DNA of 41,202 nucleotides, from the NCBI GenBank assembly GCA_024413595.1, contig JAKSUC010000028.1, forward strand, positions 1 to 41,202, in the 5' to 3' direction. Positions 14,338 through 23,287 of the stretch are shown in pieces (the stretch's first letter is position 1; each line of letters starts with the position of its first letter). Both the position numbers and the translations under genes were made by a program. The notes beneath the pieces are model-generated. The model did not search any database, was not told where the DNA came from, and worked only from the letters and a program-made list of their open reading frames with translations. Source of the stretch: Bacteroidales bacterium (lineage in GTDB: Bacteria; Bacteroidota; Bacteroidia; Bacteroidales; UBA3824).

Positions 14338-15258
14338 ATGGATATACATCATTGTAATATGTGTCCAAGAAATTGCGGTGTTGACCGTACTTCAGAAAAT
14401 CTTGGATTTTGTAGAATAAATGCAAAACCTCATATATCAGATATTTGCGTTCATAAAGGAGAAGAACCGGTTTTAGGTGGTGAAAAAGGTGTTATTAACG
14501 TGTTTTTTAGCTCTTGCAATTTAAAATGTATTTATTGTCAGAATTATGAGATAAGTCAAGAAACACCTACCAAAAAAGAAATTACACGAATTCAAGGTGC
14601 AGTAACACGAATTGCGGGTTTAATGTGTAGCGAAGGTATTAATACTGTTGGTTTTGTATCTCCAAGTCATCAAGCATTTCAAATGAAATGTATCATCGAT
14701 TTATTGAGAAAAAGGGGATATAATCCAACAATAATTTACAATACCAACGCCTACGATAGTGTTGAAACTCTCAAAGAATTAGAAAATTATATAGATATTT
14801 ATCTTCCTGATTATAAATATTCGTCAAACGATTTAGGTGTAAAATATTCATCTGCACCAAATTATAACGAAATAGCATTAGCATCAATTCAAGAAATGTA
14901 TCGTCAAAAAGGCGATAAATTAGTGTTAGACGAAAATGGATTAGCAAAAAGTGGAATTATTTTGCGACATCTTGTACTTCCTGGCAACGTTTCTAACTCA
15001 ATTAACGTATTAAAGAATGTGGCGTACGAAATTTCGCCTAATATCCATGTAAGTCTTATGGCTCAATATTTTCCTGAATATAAAGCCCTTCAAGATGAAA
15101 AGCTGAATAGAACAATTACAGAAAAAGAATATGTAAAAGTTACAAACACAGCTGATGCTCTTGGTATAGTGAATGGTTGGTTTCAAGAATTAAAAAGCAA
15201 CCTTAACTATCGACCAGACTTTAAAAAAGAAGGAAATCCTTTTGAAAAAAATGAATAA
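14338..15258 (+). CDS. PflX-like radical SAM protein
   Basis: The 306-residue protein belongs to the radical SAM proteins related to pyruvate formate-lyase activase, of the PflX/COG1313 kind. The radical SAM cluster motif is C-x3-C-x2-C at Cys60, Cys64 and Cys67 (SSCNLKCIYCQNYEIS). An additional N-terminal cysteine set, Cys6, Cys9, Cys13 and Cys25 in CNMCPRNCGVDR...GFCR, is characteristic of this subgroup and may bind a metal or a second cluster. GFVSPSHQ and IYNTNAYDS are conserved core strands. The cellular substrate of PflX proteins is not established; no pyruvate formate-lyase or glycyl radical enzyme gene is visible in the window. It follows coaD by 3 bases, which suggests co-transcription and not necessarily a shared pathway. 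Confidence 0.9.
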   Translation: MDIHHCNMCPRNCGVDRTSENLGFCRINAKPHISDICVHKGEEPVLGGEKGVINVFFSSCNLKCIYCQNYEISQETPTKKEITRIQGAVTRIAGLMCSEGINTVGFVSPSHQAFQMKCIIDLLRKRGYNPTIIYNTNAYDSVETLKELENYIDIYLPDYKYSSNDLGVKYSSAPNYNEIALASIQEMYRQKGDKLVLDENGLAKSGIILRHLVLPGNVSNSINVLKNVAYEISPNIHVSLMAQYFPEYKALQDEKLNRTITEKEYVKVTNTADALGIVNGWFQELKSNLNYRPDFKKEGNPFEKNE

Positions 15259-15313
15259 ATTTTTTTCAAAAAAATTTAATTTTTTTTACGAAAAAATTGG
15301 ACTTTTTAAAGAA

Positions 15314-15364
15314 TTTGCAGGATATTTGTAAAAATATTATAGATTACTATTAAAATCCTGCAAA
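15314..15364 (+). promoter_or_regulatory. Inverted repeat ending at the chemotaxis gene start codon
   Basis: TTTGCAGGAT (15314-15323) and ATCCTGCAAA (15355-15364) are perfect complements separated by 31 bases. The second arm ends 2 bases before the ATG at 15367. In RNA this could fold and hide the start codon; in DNA it could bind a dimeric regulator. Confidence 0.6.
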
Positions 15365-15366
15365 CT

Positions 15367-17418
15367 ATGTTCAAGAACTTAAAAATTGCACAAAAACTTA
15401 CCTTAATATTTGGTGACATTATTATAGTTGTCATCGTAACAGGTATTATTCTTTATTTTAAAGGAAATTCATCTTCTGAAAACATAAAAAATGTATCAGA
15501 AGAAGTATTGCCACAAAATAAATTGTGTCAAGAAATCAAAACTAATATTTTGATGGCAATGATGGAACAACAGAAAGGAGGAGGGTTCTTTAGTAGAGGA
15601 TCTTCTGGCGGCATTGCTGGTGTTGAATATCTTGACAAAGCAAGAGAATGTATCAATGATCTTACTCAATATGTCAATAATGCAGAAAATAAACAATTAA
15701 TCAATAATCTTCAAAAAAATCTTAAAGAATACGAAAATCTTGCAAGAATTAATCTTGACAATATTGATAAAAGAACTAATGCTCTAAATGAAATTATGGG
15801 TATTAGAGGAAGTTTAACTAAAGATCTTGAAGAAATTAGAGATGCTATTGTTAAAACAAATCCTCAAAAATCTACTGAAAATGGTAAAAGGATATTACTA
15901 ATTTCTGAAACTATTAGAGCGACAGAAACTAATCCATTTTGGTCAAATAATCCTGATGCAGTTGGAAAAGTAAAACAAAATTTAGCACAAATTATTTCAT
16001 TTTCAAGCAATTTTAGAACTACTCGACAAGCAAATGATGCAGCAAAAACTCTTCAAAAAATATTAGACGCTAATAAAGAATATGGAACAGTTGCAGGTAT
16101 TGCTTCTGAGTCTCAAAACAAAGTTTTAGAAATGGGACAGAAAATTCTTGATGATGCAAATAATATTGATGATATAACATTAAAAGCTTCGTCTAAGTCA
16201 TTTTCTACTATTAATGATAATTTCGACACAATATTTATCACATTTGCAATTTCAATGTGTATTATTTTAATTATAGCAATTTATTATTCAGTTGTTATTG
16301 CAAAACGATTTGGTAGAAGAGCTACAAATACTCTTGATGGATTACATAGTGTAACTGGTGGAGATTTAACAAAAGTTGTTCAAATAGACTCAAAAGACGA
16401 ATTTGGACAAATGGCAGAAAGTGTCAACAATATGGCAGAAAAATTAAGATCTATTGTTGTACAAATTGTAGACGGAGCAAATAGTATAAGTGAAAATAGT
16501 TCTGAAATTGCGCGTGCATCTCAAATGATGAGCGAAGGGGCAGGAACTCAAGCATCTTCGGCAGAAGAAGTTTCTTCATCTATTGAAGAAATGAGTGCAG
16601 GAATTAATCAAAATAGCGATAATGCTCGTGAAACTGAACGTATTGCACAAAAAGCTCTTGATAGTATTCGTCAAAGTAGTATAGCTAGTCAAAAAAGTAT
16701 GGCTGCTATGAAAGATATTGCAAACAAAATTTCAATTATTGACGAAATTGCATTCCAAACTAACATTTTAGCTTTGAATGCTGCAGTTGAAGCTGCGCGT
16801 GCTGGTGAACAAGGTAAAGGTTTTGCTGTTGTAGCCGCTGAAGTTAGAAAATTAGCTGAACGTAGTGCTACTGCTGCTGCTGAAATTGATAAAGTATCAA
16901 AAGAAGGTGTTACTATTAGTGAAAATGCAGAACAACTTCTTAAAAATATTATACCAGATATTGAAAAAACTGCTGAATTGGTTAGAGAAATTTCTGCTGC
17001 AAGTTCTGAACAAAGTAGTGGTATTAACCAAATCAACAATGCAGTTCAACAATTAAACGAAATCACTCAAAAATATGCAGCTTCTGCAGAAGAGTTAGCG
17101 GCTACAAGTCAACAACTTGCTTCTAAGAGTGATGAATTAAAAACAACTGTTAAATACTTTAAAACAGGAGAAGAAAATAAAGTAAAACTAACTAACAATC
17201 AATTTGTTGCTAACAAGAAAATATCTAATAATACTATAAAAAAACAACAAAATTTTGATTTTAAACCTAATAAAAATTTTGATAATAAATTAAAAGAGAA
17301 TGATTTCAAAACAAATAATTTTAAAGAAAAAGAATTCTCTAATAACACTTTATCAACAAAAAAGGGTACTTTTATAAATTTAAAAGATACAAAAGATTCT
17401 GAATACGAAAGATTCTAA
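15367..17418 (+). CDS. Methyl-accepting chemotaxis protein
   Basis: The 683-residue transmembrane receptor has TM1 at about 13-31 ([17 protein letters not shown]), an extracytoplasmic sensor of about 255 residues, TM2 at about 289-311, a HAMP linker and a cytoplasmic signalling coiled coil. The signalling tip, which contacts CheA and CheW, is clear: [20 protein letters not shown] with [20 protein letters not shown]. The sensor region contains a Gly/Ser-rich insertion ([12 protein letters not shown]) and long helices of four-helix-bundle type. The tail after about 595 is rich in Asn, Lys and Phe and has no pentapeptide for CheR. No cheA, cheW, cheR or flagellar genes lie nearby, so it is an orphan receptor whose partners, if any, are elsewhere. 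It might act in gliding or twitching motility or other signalling. An inverted repeat lies immediately upstream. Confidence 0.93.
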   Translation: MFKNLKIAQKLTLIFGDIIIVVIVTGIILYFKGNSSSENIKNVSEEVLPQNKLCQEIKTNILMAMMEQQKGGGFFSRGSSGGIAGVEYLDKARECINDLTQYVNNAENKQLINNLQKNLKEYENLARINLDNIDKRTNALNEIMGIRGSLTKDLEEIRDAIVKTNPQKSTENGKRILLISETIRATETNPFWSNNPDAVGKVKQNLAQIISFSSNFRTTRQANDAAKTLQKILDANKEYGTVAGIASESQNKVLEMGQKILDDANNIDDITLKASSKSFSTINDNFDTIFITFAISMCIILIIAIYYSVVIAKRFGRRATNTLDGLHSVTGGDLTKVVQIDSKDEFGQMAESVNNMAEKLRSIVVQIVDGANSISENSSEIARASQMMSEGAGTQASSAEEVSSSIEEMSAGINQNSDNARETERIAQKALDSIRQSSIASQKSMAAMKDIANKISIIDEIAFQTNILALNAAVEAARAGEQGKGFAVVAAEVRKLAERSATAAAEIDKVSKEGVTISENAEQLLKNIIPDIEKTAELVREISAASSEQSSGINQINNAVQQLNEITQKYAASAEELAATSQQLASKSDELKTTVKYFKTGEENKVKLTNNQFVANKKISNNTIKKQQNFDFKPNKNFDNKLKENDFKTNNFKEKEFSNNTLSTKKGTFINLKDTKDSEYERF

Positions 17419-17436
17419 GTTTTGAAAGATTTTAAT

Positions 17437-17470
17437 AAAAAAGTCCACAAATTTTTGTGGACTTTTATTT
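17437..17470. terminator. Bidirectional terminator between the chemotaxis and DUF4249 genes
   Basis: AAAAGTCCACAAA (17439-17451) pairs perfectly with 17454-17466 across a 2-base loop. T-runs follow on both strands, serving the convergent genes that end at 17418 and 17473. Confidence 0.85.
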
Positions 17471-17472
17471 TG

Positions 17473-18657
17473 TTAATATAAAAAACTAGAAGGAATAGGA
17501 TCTAAAATAGGAATTTGAATTTTCCCTTCTGTTACATTTTCTATTGCAAATATGCCTAAACCTCCGTTAATATTTCCTTTTAGAGAAATAGGTTCAACTA
17601 ATTCAGAAGCTGACCAATCTATATCTATTTGATTACTACGATTTCGTAAATATGTATATTCTTCGTCTGACATAGAAAATACTTGATAAAAAATATTATA
17701 TGTATATTCTTTTTTATAAAGTACATAATTTGTAATATCATCATAATAATATCCTCCAAAATATTCATCTTCAATATATACAGATTTGTAAATATATCTC
17801 CAATAACGATTCTTTTGCCAAGAAGCTTCACCTCCATACTGATAAGCACTTTTTAAAATTGGATCATAACTCCAATAACCATCGATTTTAACATAATATG
17901 AAACATTATATTGGTTATTATTAAAATATGTTCCAGGAATTATTCTAAAGTGATTGTAATAATAAACATCCATTCCAATAGCATCATCATCTTCGTTTTG
18001 AACAAAACCTTTTCCATCGGTTAATGCTAAATCATCTTTTATTTTTACACTATTATATTTTACTATTACAATAGAATCTCTTTCTGAAATAATTTCCATT
18101 GTATTTTCATCAATATTTGCATATCCCAAACAAAAATTCATTTCTAAACCTGAATTAATACGATAGTTTCCAATTTTTTCTGGCGAGTATAAATTAAGAT
18201 TTACCTTATAATGTGATATAAAATAATCATCATAAGGAATGAAAGATTGTAATGTATCAACTTGTGTTATATCAATAGGTTGAGGTACTTCTGATTCAGC
18301 CCAAACGCTTGAATTAATACTTGGTGAACTTACTTCTATTCTAACTTTATCTCCAGAATTAAATTTTGATAGTATTTTATAATAGACTACTTTATTATTT
18401 GAATCATGAACACAATTATCAGTTGTTTCTGAAAGTACACCATTTATATAAAGATTAATTTGAGCATCTTCTATTGATGTTAATTTGTTATTACGAACAC
18501 TATAACAAAATACATAATTTACAGAATCATAATTATTTAATATTCCATAAACAAACATTTTTGATTCATCTGAAAAATCAAGTTCTTCGATTGTTTCTTC
18601 ACAACTTATTATTGTAAAACTCAATAAAACAACCATATATAATAATATTTTTTTCAT
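17473..18657 (-). CDS. DUF4249-family lipoprotein
   Basis: The 394-residue protein begins with a signal sequence and lipobox IISC (Cys19). Its layout matches DUF4249, a Bacteroidota-specific family: an early FVYGILNNYDSVNYVFCYSV strand pair, an Ig-like or transthyretin-like domain with INLYINGV, and long Tyr/Asn-rich beta segments. The ATG lies 8 bases after the stop of the TonB-dependent receptor gene, a standard pairing for this family. The lipoprotein probably works with that receptor at the outer membrane, though the ligand of such pairs is unknown. The high Tyr content in the second half (YWRYIYKSVYIEDEYFGGYY) is striking but not unusual for the family. Confidence 0.83.
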   Translation of the reverse strand: MKKILLYMVVLLSFTIISCEETIEELDFSDESKMFVYGILNNYDSVNYVFCYSVRNNKLTSIEDAQINLYINGVLSETTDNCVHDSNNKVVYYKILSKFNSGDKVRIEVSSPSINSSVWAESEVPQPIDITQVDTLQSFIPYDDYFISHYKVNLNLYSPEKIGNYRINSGLEMNFCLGYANIDENTMEIISERDSIVIVKYNSVKIKDDLALTDGKGFVQNEDDDAIGMDVYYYNHFRIIPGTYFNNNQYNVSYYVKIDGYWSYDPILKSAYQYGGEASWQKNRYWRYIYKSVYIEDEYFGGYYYDDITNYVLYKKEYTYNIFYQVFSMSDEEYTYLRNRSNQIDIDWSASELVEPISLKGNINGGLGIFAIENVTEGKIQIPILDPIPSSFLY

Positions 18658-18665
18658 TTTTTCAA

Positions 18666-21110
18666 TTATTTAAAGTTAAATGTATAGGAAAAAGCTGGTA
18701 TAAATGAAATTAAAGTAAGTTTTTGAATACGATTATGTACTTCTAATTTATTATCAACTTCAGATTCTAAATATATCCAATCTGGATTTTTGTGATTATA
18801 AGCATTTATTAAAGAGAAATTCCAAATTCTTTCACCATGTTTTTTCTGTTTATGAAAACTAATTCCTAAATTTAGAGAATGACATGAAGGAAGTTTATAA
18901 TTATTACGACCTTCGTATCTTGGAATAATTTCAAATCTAGCAAATTCAGTTCCCGTTACAGGACTCATCCAATCAGTACCATAATCTTGATTGATGTCAT
19001 TATAATACACAATATCATTACCTACAGCTACAGAAGAATGGGCACCTGACATAAAATTCCATTCTGCATTTATTTCAATTTTGGGTGTTAATTGATAATT
19101 TGCTGTTATATTTATTACATGTCGACGATCATATTTATAAGGAAAACTATATCCATTATTAATAGTTCCATTAGGAAATTGTCGTGTAGTTTTTGAAATT
19201 GTATAATTTACCCAACCATTTAATCTTCCTTTGGTTCTTTGTGCCATCAATTCAAGTCCATAACTATCACCTTTGCCCATTTCAACTTTTTCTTGCCAAT
19301 TTATTGAACTTCCCATGGCACTCATTCCATCCTTATATTCCAATAAATTATAACTATGTTTATAATATGATTCTAAAGTAAATTCCCAATCTTTTATTCC
19401 TGTATAATATCCACCTAATGAATATTGTGTAGATGTCATTGGTTTAATTAGCTTTGTAACAGGAACCCATAAATCTGTAGGTAAATTTAAATCAGATGAC
19501 GATAACATGTGAATATTTTGTTGCATTAAACAAAAACCAGTTTTTAATCGCCAATTCTTTATAAAAATCCAACTTAATGAAATTCGAGGTTGTGCTGAAA
19601 AATAATTTTTATTCTCTACATTAAATAAAGAAAAATGAAATCCTATATTTGCTTGTAATTTAGAATATATTGGAAAATCATCTTCTATATAGACATTATA
19701 TTCTCTTGCGGTAATTTTATTAGGTGAAAGTTGGATTGTTGAATCTATAGAATTTTTTCCCTCTTTTTCTTTAAACTTTGTTGTTTGAACATCTGGACAA
19801 AATTCATGAAAATATATAGCTCCGCCAAATTTTAATACATGTATAGATGCTATTTGAAAATCAAAATCTGTTAATATACTATAATCTTTAATTTTAGAAT
19901 GATAAGAACTTTCTATAGTTGTTTCTTGTTTTTCAGGATTAGAATCAAAACCAAAACCAGAACCATATTTGTTCCATTCATAAGATGAATTTTCTATTTT
20001 TGAAATATATCCAGTATAAGCAATTGTTGTATTATTAAATAGACGAGGTGTTATGATGGTATTTAACCTCATAGTTATCAACGTATTACCCCATATTTGA
20101 TTTACATCATCTTTATATCCGTTTGACGCAAAATTTTCTGAATATAAAAATTTCAATTTATCTTGTCCATTATAAAGCGAAAAGAAAAGACGGCATTTAT
20201 CATTAAAACGATGATTTATTTTTGTATTTATGTCATAAATAGACAATCCTGCTTTTGTTCCTTTTCCTAAAAATGGTTTTATTAACCAATCGAGGTAGCT
20301 TCTTCGGGCTGAGATAATAAATGATGTTTTTTCTTTAATTATAGGTCCTTCAAAATTTATATGTGATGTTAATAAACCTATCGAAAAAGAACCATAATAA
20401 TTTTTCATATCACCATCTTTGGTTCTAACGTCAACAATTGACGAAAGTCTTCCTCCAAATCTTGCAGGGAAACTGCTTTTATAAAAATCTACATTTTTTA
20501 CTGCTTCTGCCTGAAACACAGAAACAAAACCGAATAAATGGTTTACATTATAAAGAGGCATGCCATCTAATAAAAATAAATTTTGATCTGGATCGCCTCC
20601 TCTAACATGTATTCCACAAGTACCTGACATTCCTGATTGTACACCGGGCAATGCTTGAATTGTTTTTAATATATCAGGTTCTCCTAAAAGGACTGGCTTA
20701 TTTTTTACAATATCAAGCGGAACTGTGCTTGCTCCAATTCTTGTTGAATTTACTCCTACTTCGGGACGTGTATCTGTTACTACAACTTCTTGTAATTGGA
20801 TTGTTGGGACAAGTTTAACAATCAACATTGTATCTTTGTTTAAATTTAAATCCAAACTCATAGTTTCGTATCCAATATAAGATACTTTTAATGATTCATT
20901 TCCTTGAGGTACTTTAAAACTATAATAACCAAATTCGTTTGATATTGTTCCTTTTAGTGTTTGGGGATTGTAAATATTGGCTGAAATTAAACATTCTCCA
21001 GTTTCGCTATCATATATATAACCATATACAACATAATCTTTTTTTGTTTGTGAATATGTAGGCTTACTTATTACAAACAGAAAAAGTAAAAAAATTAATA
21101 ACTTTTTCAT
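18666..21110 (-). CDS. TonB-dependent outer-membrane receptor with N-terminal carboxypeptidase-like domain
   Basis: The 814-residue protein has a signal peptide (LLIFLLFLFVISKPTYSQ), then a carboxypeptidase-regulatory-like beta-sandwich (about 25-105, YDSETGECLISANIYNPQTL, FGYYSFKVPQG, YIGYETM), then a plug domain (about 110-230, EVVVTDTRPE, IHVRGGDPDQNLFLLDGMPL) and a beta-barrel with a final Phe-rich strand (SYTFNFK). It fits TonB-dependent transporters that import large ligands such as siderophores, vitamins or glycans. The length and the lack of a SusD partner separate it from SusC-type glycan importers; the partner here is the DUF4249 lipoprotein 8 bases downstream. The substrate cannot be deduced. 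No sigma/anti-sigma pair is next to it. Confidence 0.9.
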   Translation of the reverse strand: MKKLLIFLLFLFVISKPTYSQTKKDYVVYGYIYDSETGECLISANIYNPQTLKGTISNEFGYYSFKVPQGNESLKVSYIGYETMSLDLNLNKDTMLIVKLVPTIQLQEVVVTDTRPEVGVNSTRIGASTVPLDIVKNKPVLLGEPDILKTIQALPGVQSGMSGTCGIHVRGGDPDQNLFLLDGMPLYNVNHLFGFVSVFQAEAVKNVDFYKSSFPARFGGRLSSIVDVRTKDGDMKNYYGSFSIGLLTSHINFEGPIIKEKTSFIISARRSYLDWLIKPFLGKGTKAGLSIYDINTKINHRFNDKCRLFFSLYNGQDKLKFLYSENFASNGYKDDVNQIWGNTLITMRLNTIITPRLFNNTTIAYTGYISKIENSSYEWNKYGSGFGFDSNPEKQETTIESSYHSKIKDYSILTDFDFQIASIHVLKFGGAIYFHEFCPDVQTTKFKEKEGKNSIDSTIQLSPNKITAREYNVYIEDDFPIYSKLQANIGFHFSLFNVENKNYFSAQPRISLSWIFIKNWRLKTGFCLMQQNIHMLSSSDLNLPTDLWVPVTKLIKPMTSTQYSLGGYYTGIKDWEFTLESYYKHSYNLLEYKDGMSAMGSSINWQEKVEMGKGDSYGLELMAQRTKGRLNGWVNYTISKTTRQFPNGTINNGYSFPYKYDRRHVINITANYQLTPKIEINAEWNFMSGAHSSVAVGNDIVYYNDINQDYGTDWMSPVTGTEFARFEIIPRYEGRNNYKLPSCHSLNLGISFHKQKKHGERIWNFSLINAYNHKNPDWIYLESEVDNKLEVHNRIQKLTLISFIPAFSYTFNFK

Positions 21111-21185
21111 TTATATTAAAATAGTTTTGTTTAAGAATTATTTGGACAAATTTGGTAATTATATTTATTAATACAAAATAATAAA

Positions 21186-21213
21186 AAAGGCTGTTATATA
21201 AATAACAGCCTTT
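21186..21213 (-). terminator. Terminator of yidC
   Basis: AAAGGCTGTTAT pairs perfectly with ATAACAGCCTTT across a short AT loop. On the minus strand a T-run follows. It lies about 20 bases beyond the yidC stop at 21234 and upstream of the TonB receptor gene, so it insulates the two. Confidence 0.85.
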
Positions 21214-21233
21214 GATAAATAAACTAAAAATAA

Positions 21234-23147
21234 TTATTTTCTTTTCTGATTTTTCTTCATTTGTTCTAGTTGTCGACGTTGAGCTTCTTCTAATCGAGCC
21301 ATAAATCCACTTTTTTTAGGAGCTTTAGCATTTTTATCAGCTTTAGCTTTCATTTTTTCTAATAATGCTTTTTCGTCAACAAAATATTTACGAATAATTA
21401 CTGTTTGAATAATTGTAATTACGTTTGACAAGAAATAATAATAACTTAAACCTGAAGAATAATTATTAAACCACAACAACATCATTACAGGCATAATATA
21501 AAACATCAATTTCATTCCTGGCATTTGTTGTCCAGTGTCCATTTGTCCAGAATTAATTTTTGTACTTAAGAAAATACAAACAGCCATTAATAATGTAAAC
21601 AAACTAATATGATCACCATACCAAGGAATACTAAATGGTAAATCTAATATTGAGTCGTAAGATGATAAATCCGATGCCCATAAGAAACTTTGTTGTCGCA
21701 ATTCAATACTTGCAGGGAAAAATCTAAACAAAGCATACCAAATAGGCATTTGCAATAATAATGGTAAACAACCACCCATAGGATTTGCACCTGCTCGTTT
21801 ATACAAATCCATAACGGCTTGTTGTTTTTTCATTGCATCTTCTTGTTTTGGATATTTTTGGTTAATCTCTTCAACCATTGGCTTCAATGCTCGCATTTTT
21901 GCTGATGATTGATAAGATTTATATACCATTGGTAATACTAACATTTTTATTATTACGGTCATTATCAATATGATAAGTCCATAATTTGAAATTATTGATT
22001 CTAAAAAATTAAACAACGGTATTATTAACCAACGATTAACCCATCCAAATATTCCCCAACCTAATGGTACTAATTTATCTAATTCTAATTTTTCATTATC
22101 AGAATTTCCATTATTTGACGCTATTGCTATTTCTGATAATTCATGATATTTGTTTGGTCCAAAATAGAATGTCATTGAATCTGTTTCAAAATTGTTTGGC
22201 ACTGCTATTTTTGAGGTCATATACAACAAATTTCTATTTAATTTTGTTTTCTTGGCTGTTATTGTAGCATTTGGAAATGCAGTTTTAGAAATTATTACTG
22301 ATGAAAAATATTGACCTTTATATGCAATCCATTTTGTACTGCTATTTAAATTTTCACTAACTTCATCAGTAACAACCTTACTTTCAACATCATCTCCTAA
22401 ATATTTGTAATATAATCCAGAATTTTGTATTTCCCAATCATTTCCTCTTTCTAATATTGGTAAATTTTGATTCCATGAAAAATCTAAATAACTTAAATTT
22501 TGTTTTATTACACCTTCTAAATTATGAAATGATATTGTAAAATCTAATAAATAACTATCATCAGTCAAAGAATATGAATATTCTAACCATTTATCATCAC
22601 CTGCTTTGGCTTTAAAAACTACTGATTTATTATCTAAGCTATTTAGTTGTGCTTCAAAGAATAAATCTTTAGTTGAAATTGCTCTATTTCCATTATAAAA
22701 ATCAAGATTCATTTCATTACCAGAATCTTGTTTTACAATTTGCAACGAATCACCGCTGTATGTTTTATATCCTTTTATTTGTACCGAAGATATTTGTGCT
22801 CCTTTTGAATTTAATACAACTTTTAATTTATTATTTTCTATAACTATTTCTTTTGCTTCGCCTTTTCCTGATGATGCAAAATCACCATACAAATTTGAAA
22901 GTTGTAAATTTTTTATTGAATCATTTTCAATTTCTGATACTAATAATGTGTCTAAATTAGCTTTTGAAATACTATCTTCTGCTTTTTTTAATAATTCTTG
23001 CGCTATTCGATCTTTTTCTACTTGTACAATTGAGTCGCGATATCTTTGTTGACGCGCTAGCTCTTCTGCACTAGGACGATTTATATACGAAAAGCCAATT
23101 AAAATTCCCATTATTAGGACTATTCCTATAAGATGATTTTTGTCCAT
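21234..23147 (-). CDS. yidC: Membrane protein insertase YidC
   Basis: The 637-residue protein has the gram-negative layout: an N-terminal TM anchor (LIGIVLIMGILIGFSYI), a large periplasmic beta-supersandwich (about 60-350), and the conserved C-terminal insertase core of five helices. In the core the segments YGLIILIMTVIIKMLVLPM (with the basic RALKPMVEEINQKYPKQ loop after it) and NPMGGCLPLLLQMPIWYALF are diagnostic. The tail is strongly basic (KKNQKRK), as in ribosome-binding YidC proteins. YidC inserts membrane proteins alone or with SecYEG. Its leader contains a large inverted repeat (23194-23258). It is separated from the DUF349 gene by 140 bases and ends at a terminator, so it may be its own transcript. 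Confidence 0.97.
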   Translation of the reverse strand: MDKNHLIGIVLIMGILIGFSYINRPSAEELARQQRYRDSIVQVEKDRIAQELLKKAEDSISKANLDTLLVSEIENDSIKNLQLSNLYGDFASSGKGEAKEIVIENNKLKVVLNSKGAQISSVQIKGYKTYSGDSLQIVKQDSGNEMNLDFYNGNRAISTKDLFFEAQLNSLDNKSVVFKAKAGDDKWLEYSYSLTDDSYLLDFTISFHNLEGVIKQNLSYLDFSWNQNLPILERGNDWEIQNSGLYYKYLGDDVESKVVTDEVSENLNSSTKWIAYKGQYFSSVIISKTAFPNATITAKKTKLNRNLLYMTSKIAVPNNFETDSMTFYFGPNKYHELSEIAIASNNGNSDNEKLELDKLVPLGWGIFGWVNRWLIIPLFNFLESIISNYGLIILIMTVIIKMLVLPMVYKSYQSSAKMRALKPMVEEINQKYPKQEDAMKKQQAVMDLYKRAGANPMGGCLPLLLQMPIWYALFRFFPASIELRQQSFLWASDLSSYDSILDLPFSIPWYGDHISLFTLLMAVCIFLSTKINSGQMDTGQQMPGMKLMFYIMPVMMLLWFNNYSSGLSYYYFLSNVITIIQTVIIRKYFVDEKALLEKMKAKADKNAKAPKKSGFMARLEEAQRRQLEQMKKNQKRK

Positions 23148-23193
23148 CGTGATATATTCTCTGTTTTTTAAATCATTTTCTTATAAAAACTAT

Positions 23194-23258
23194 GTCAACC
23201 TAAATATTTTTATAATAATTATTGCTTTTTTCAATAATTAATTTAATATTAGGTTGAC
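23194..23258. repeat. Long inverted repeat upstream of yidC
   Basis: GTCAACCTAA (23194-23203) and TTAGGTTGAC (23249-23258) are perfect 10-base arms. Within them are further inverted A+T segments (AATAATTATTG and CAATAATTA), so the whole 65 bases can fold into one long hairpin with a T-rich loop. It lies between the DUF349 stop (23288) and the yidC start (23147), so it may be a terminator for one, a leader structure for the other, or an operator. Confidence 0.65.
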
Positions 23259-23287
23259 AAAGTATAGCAAAATTTAATTATTGTTAA

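Noticed and set aside
15367..17418. Part of a chemotaxis operon
   Set aside because: No cheA, cheW, cheY, cheB or cheR lies on either side, and a terminator follows the gene.
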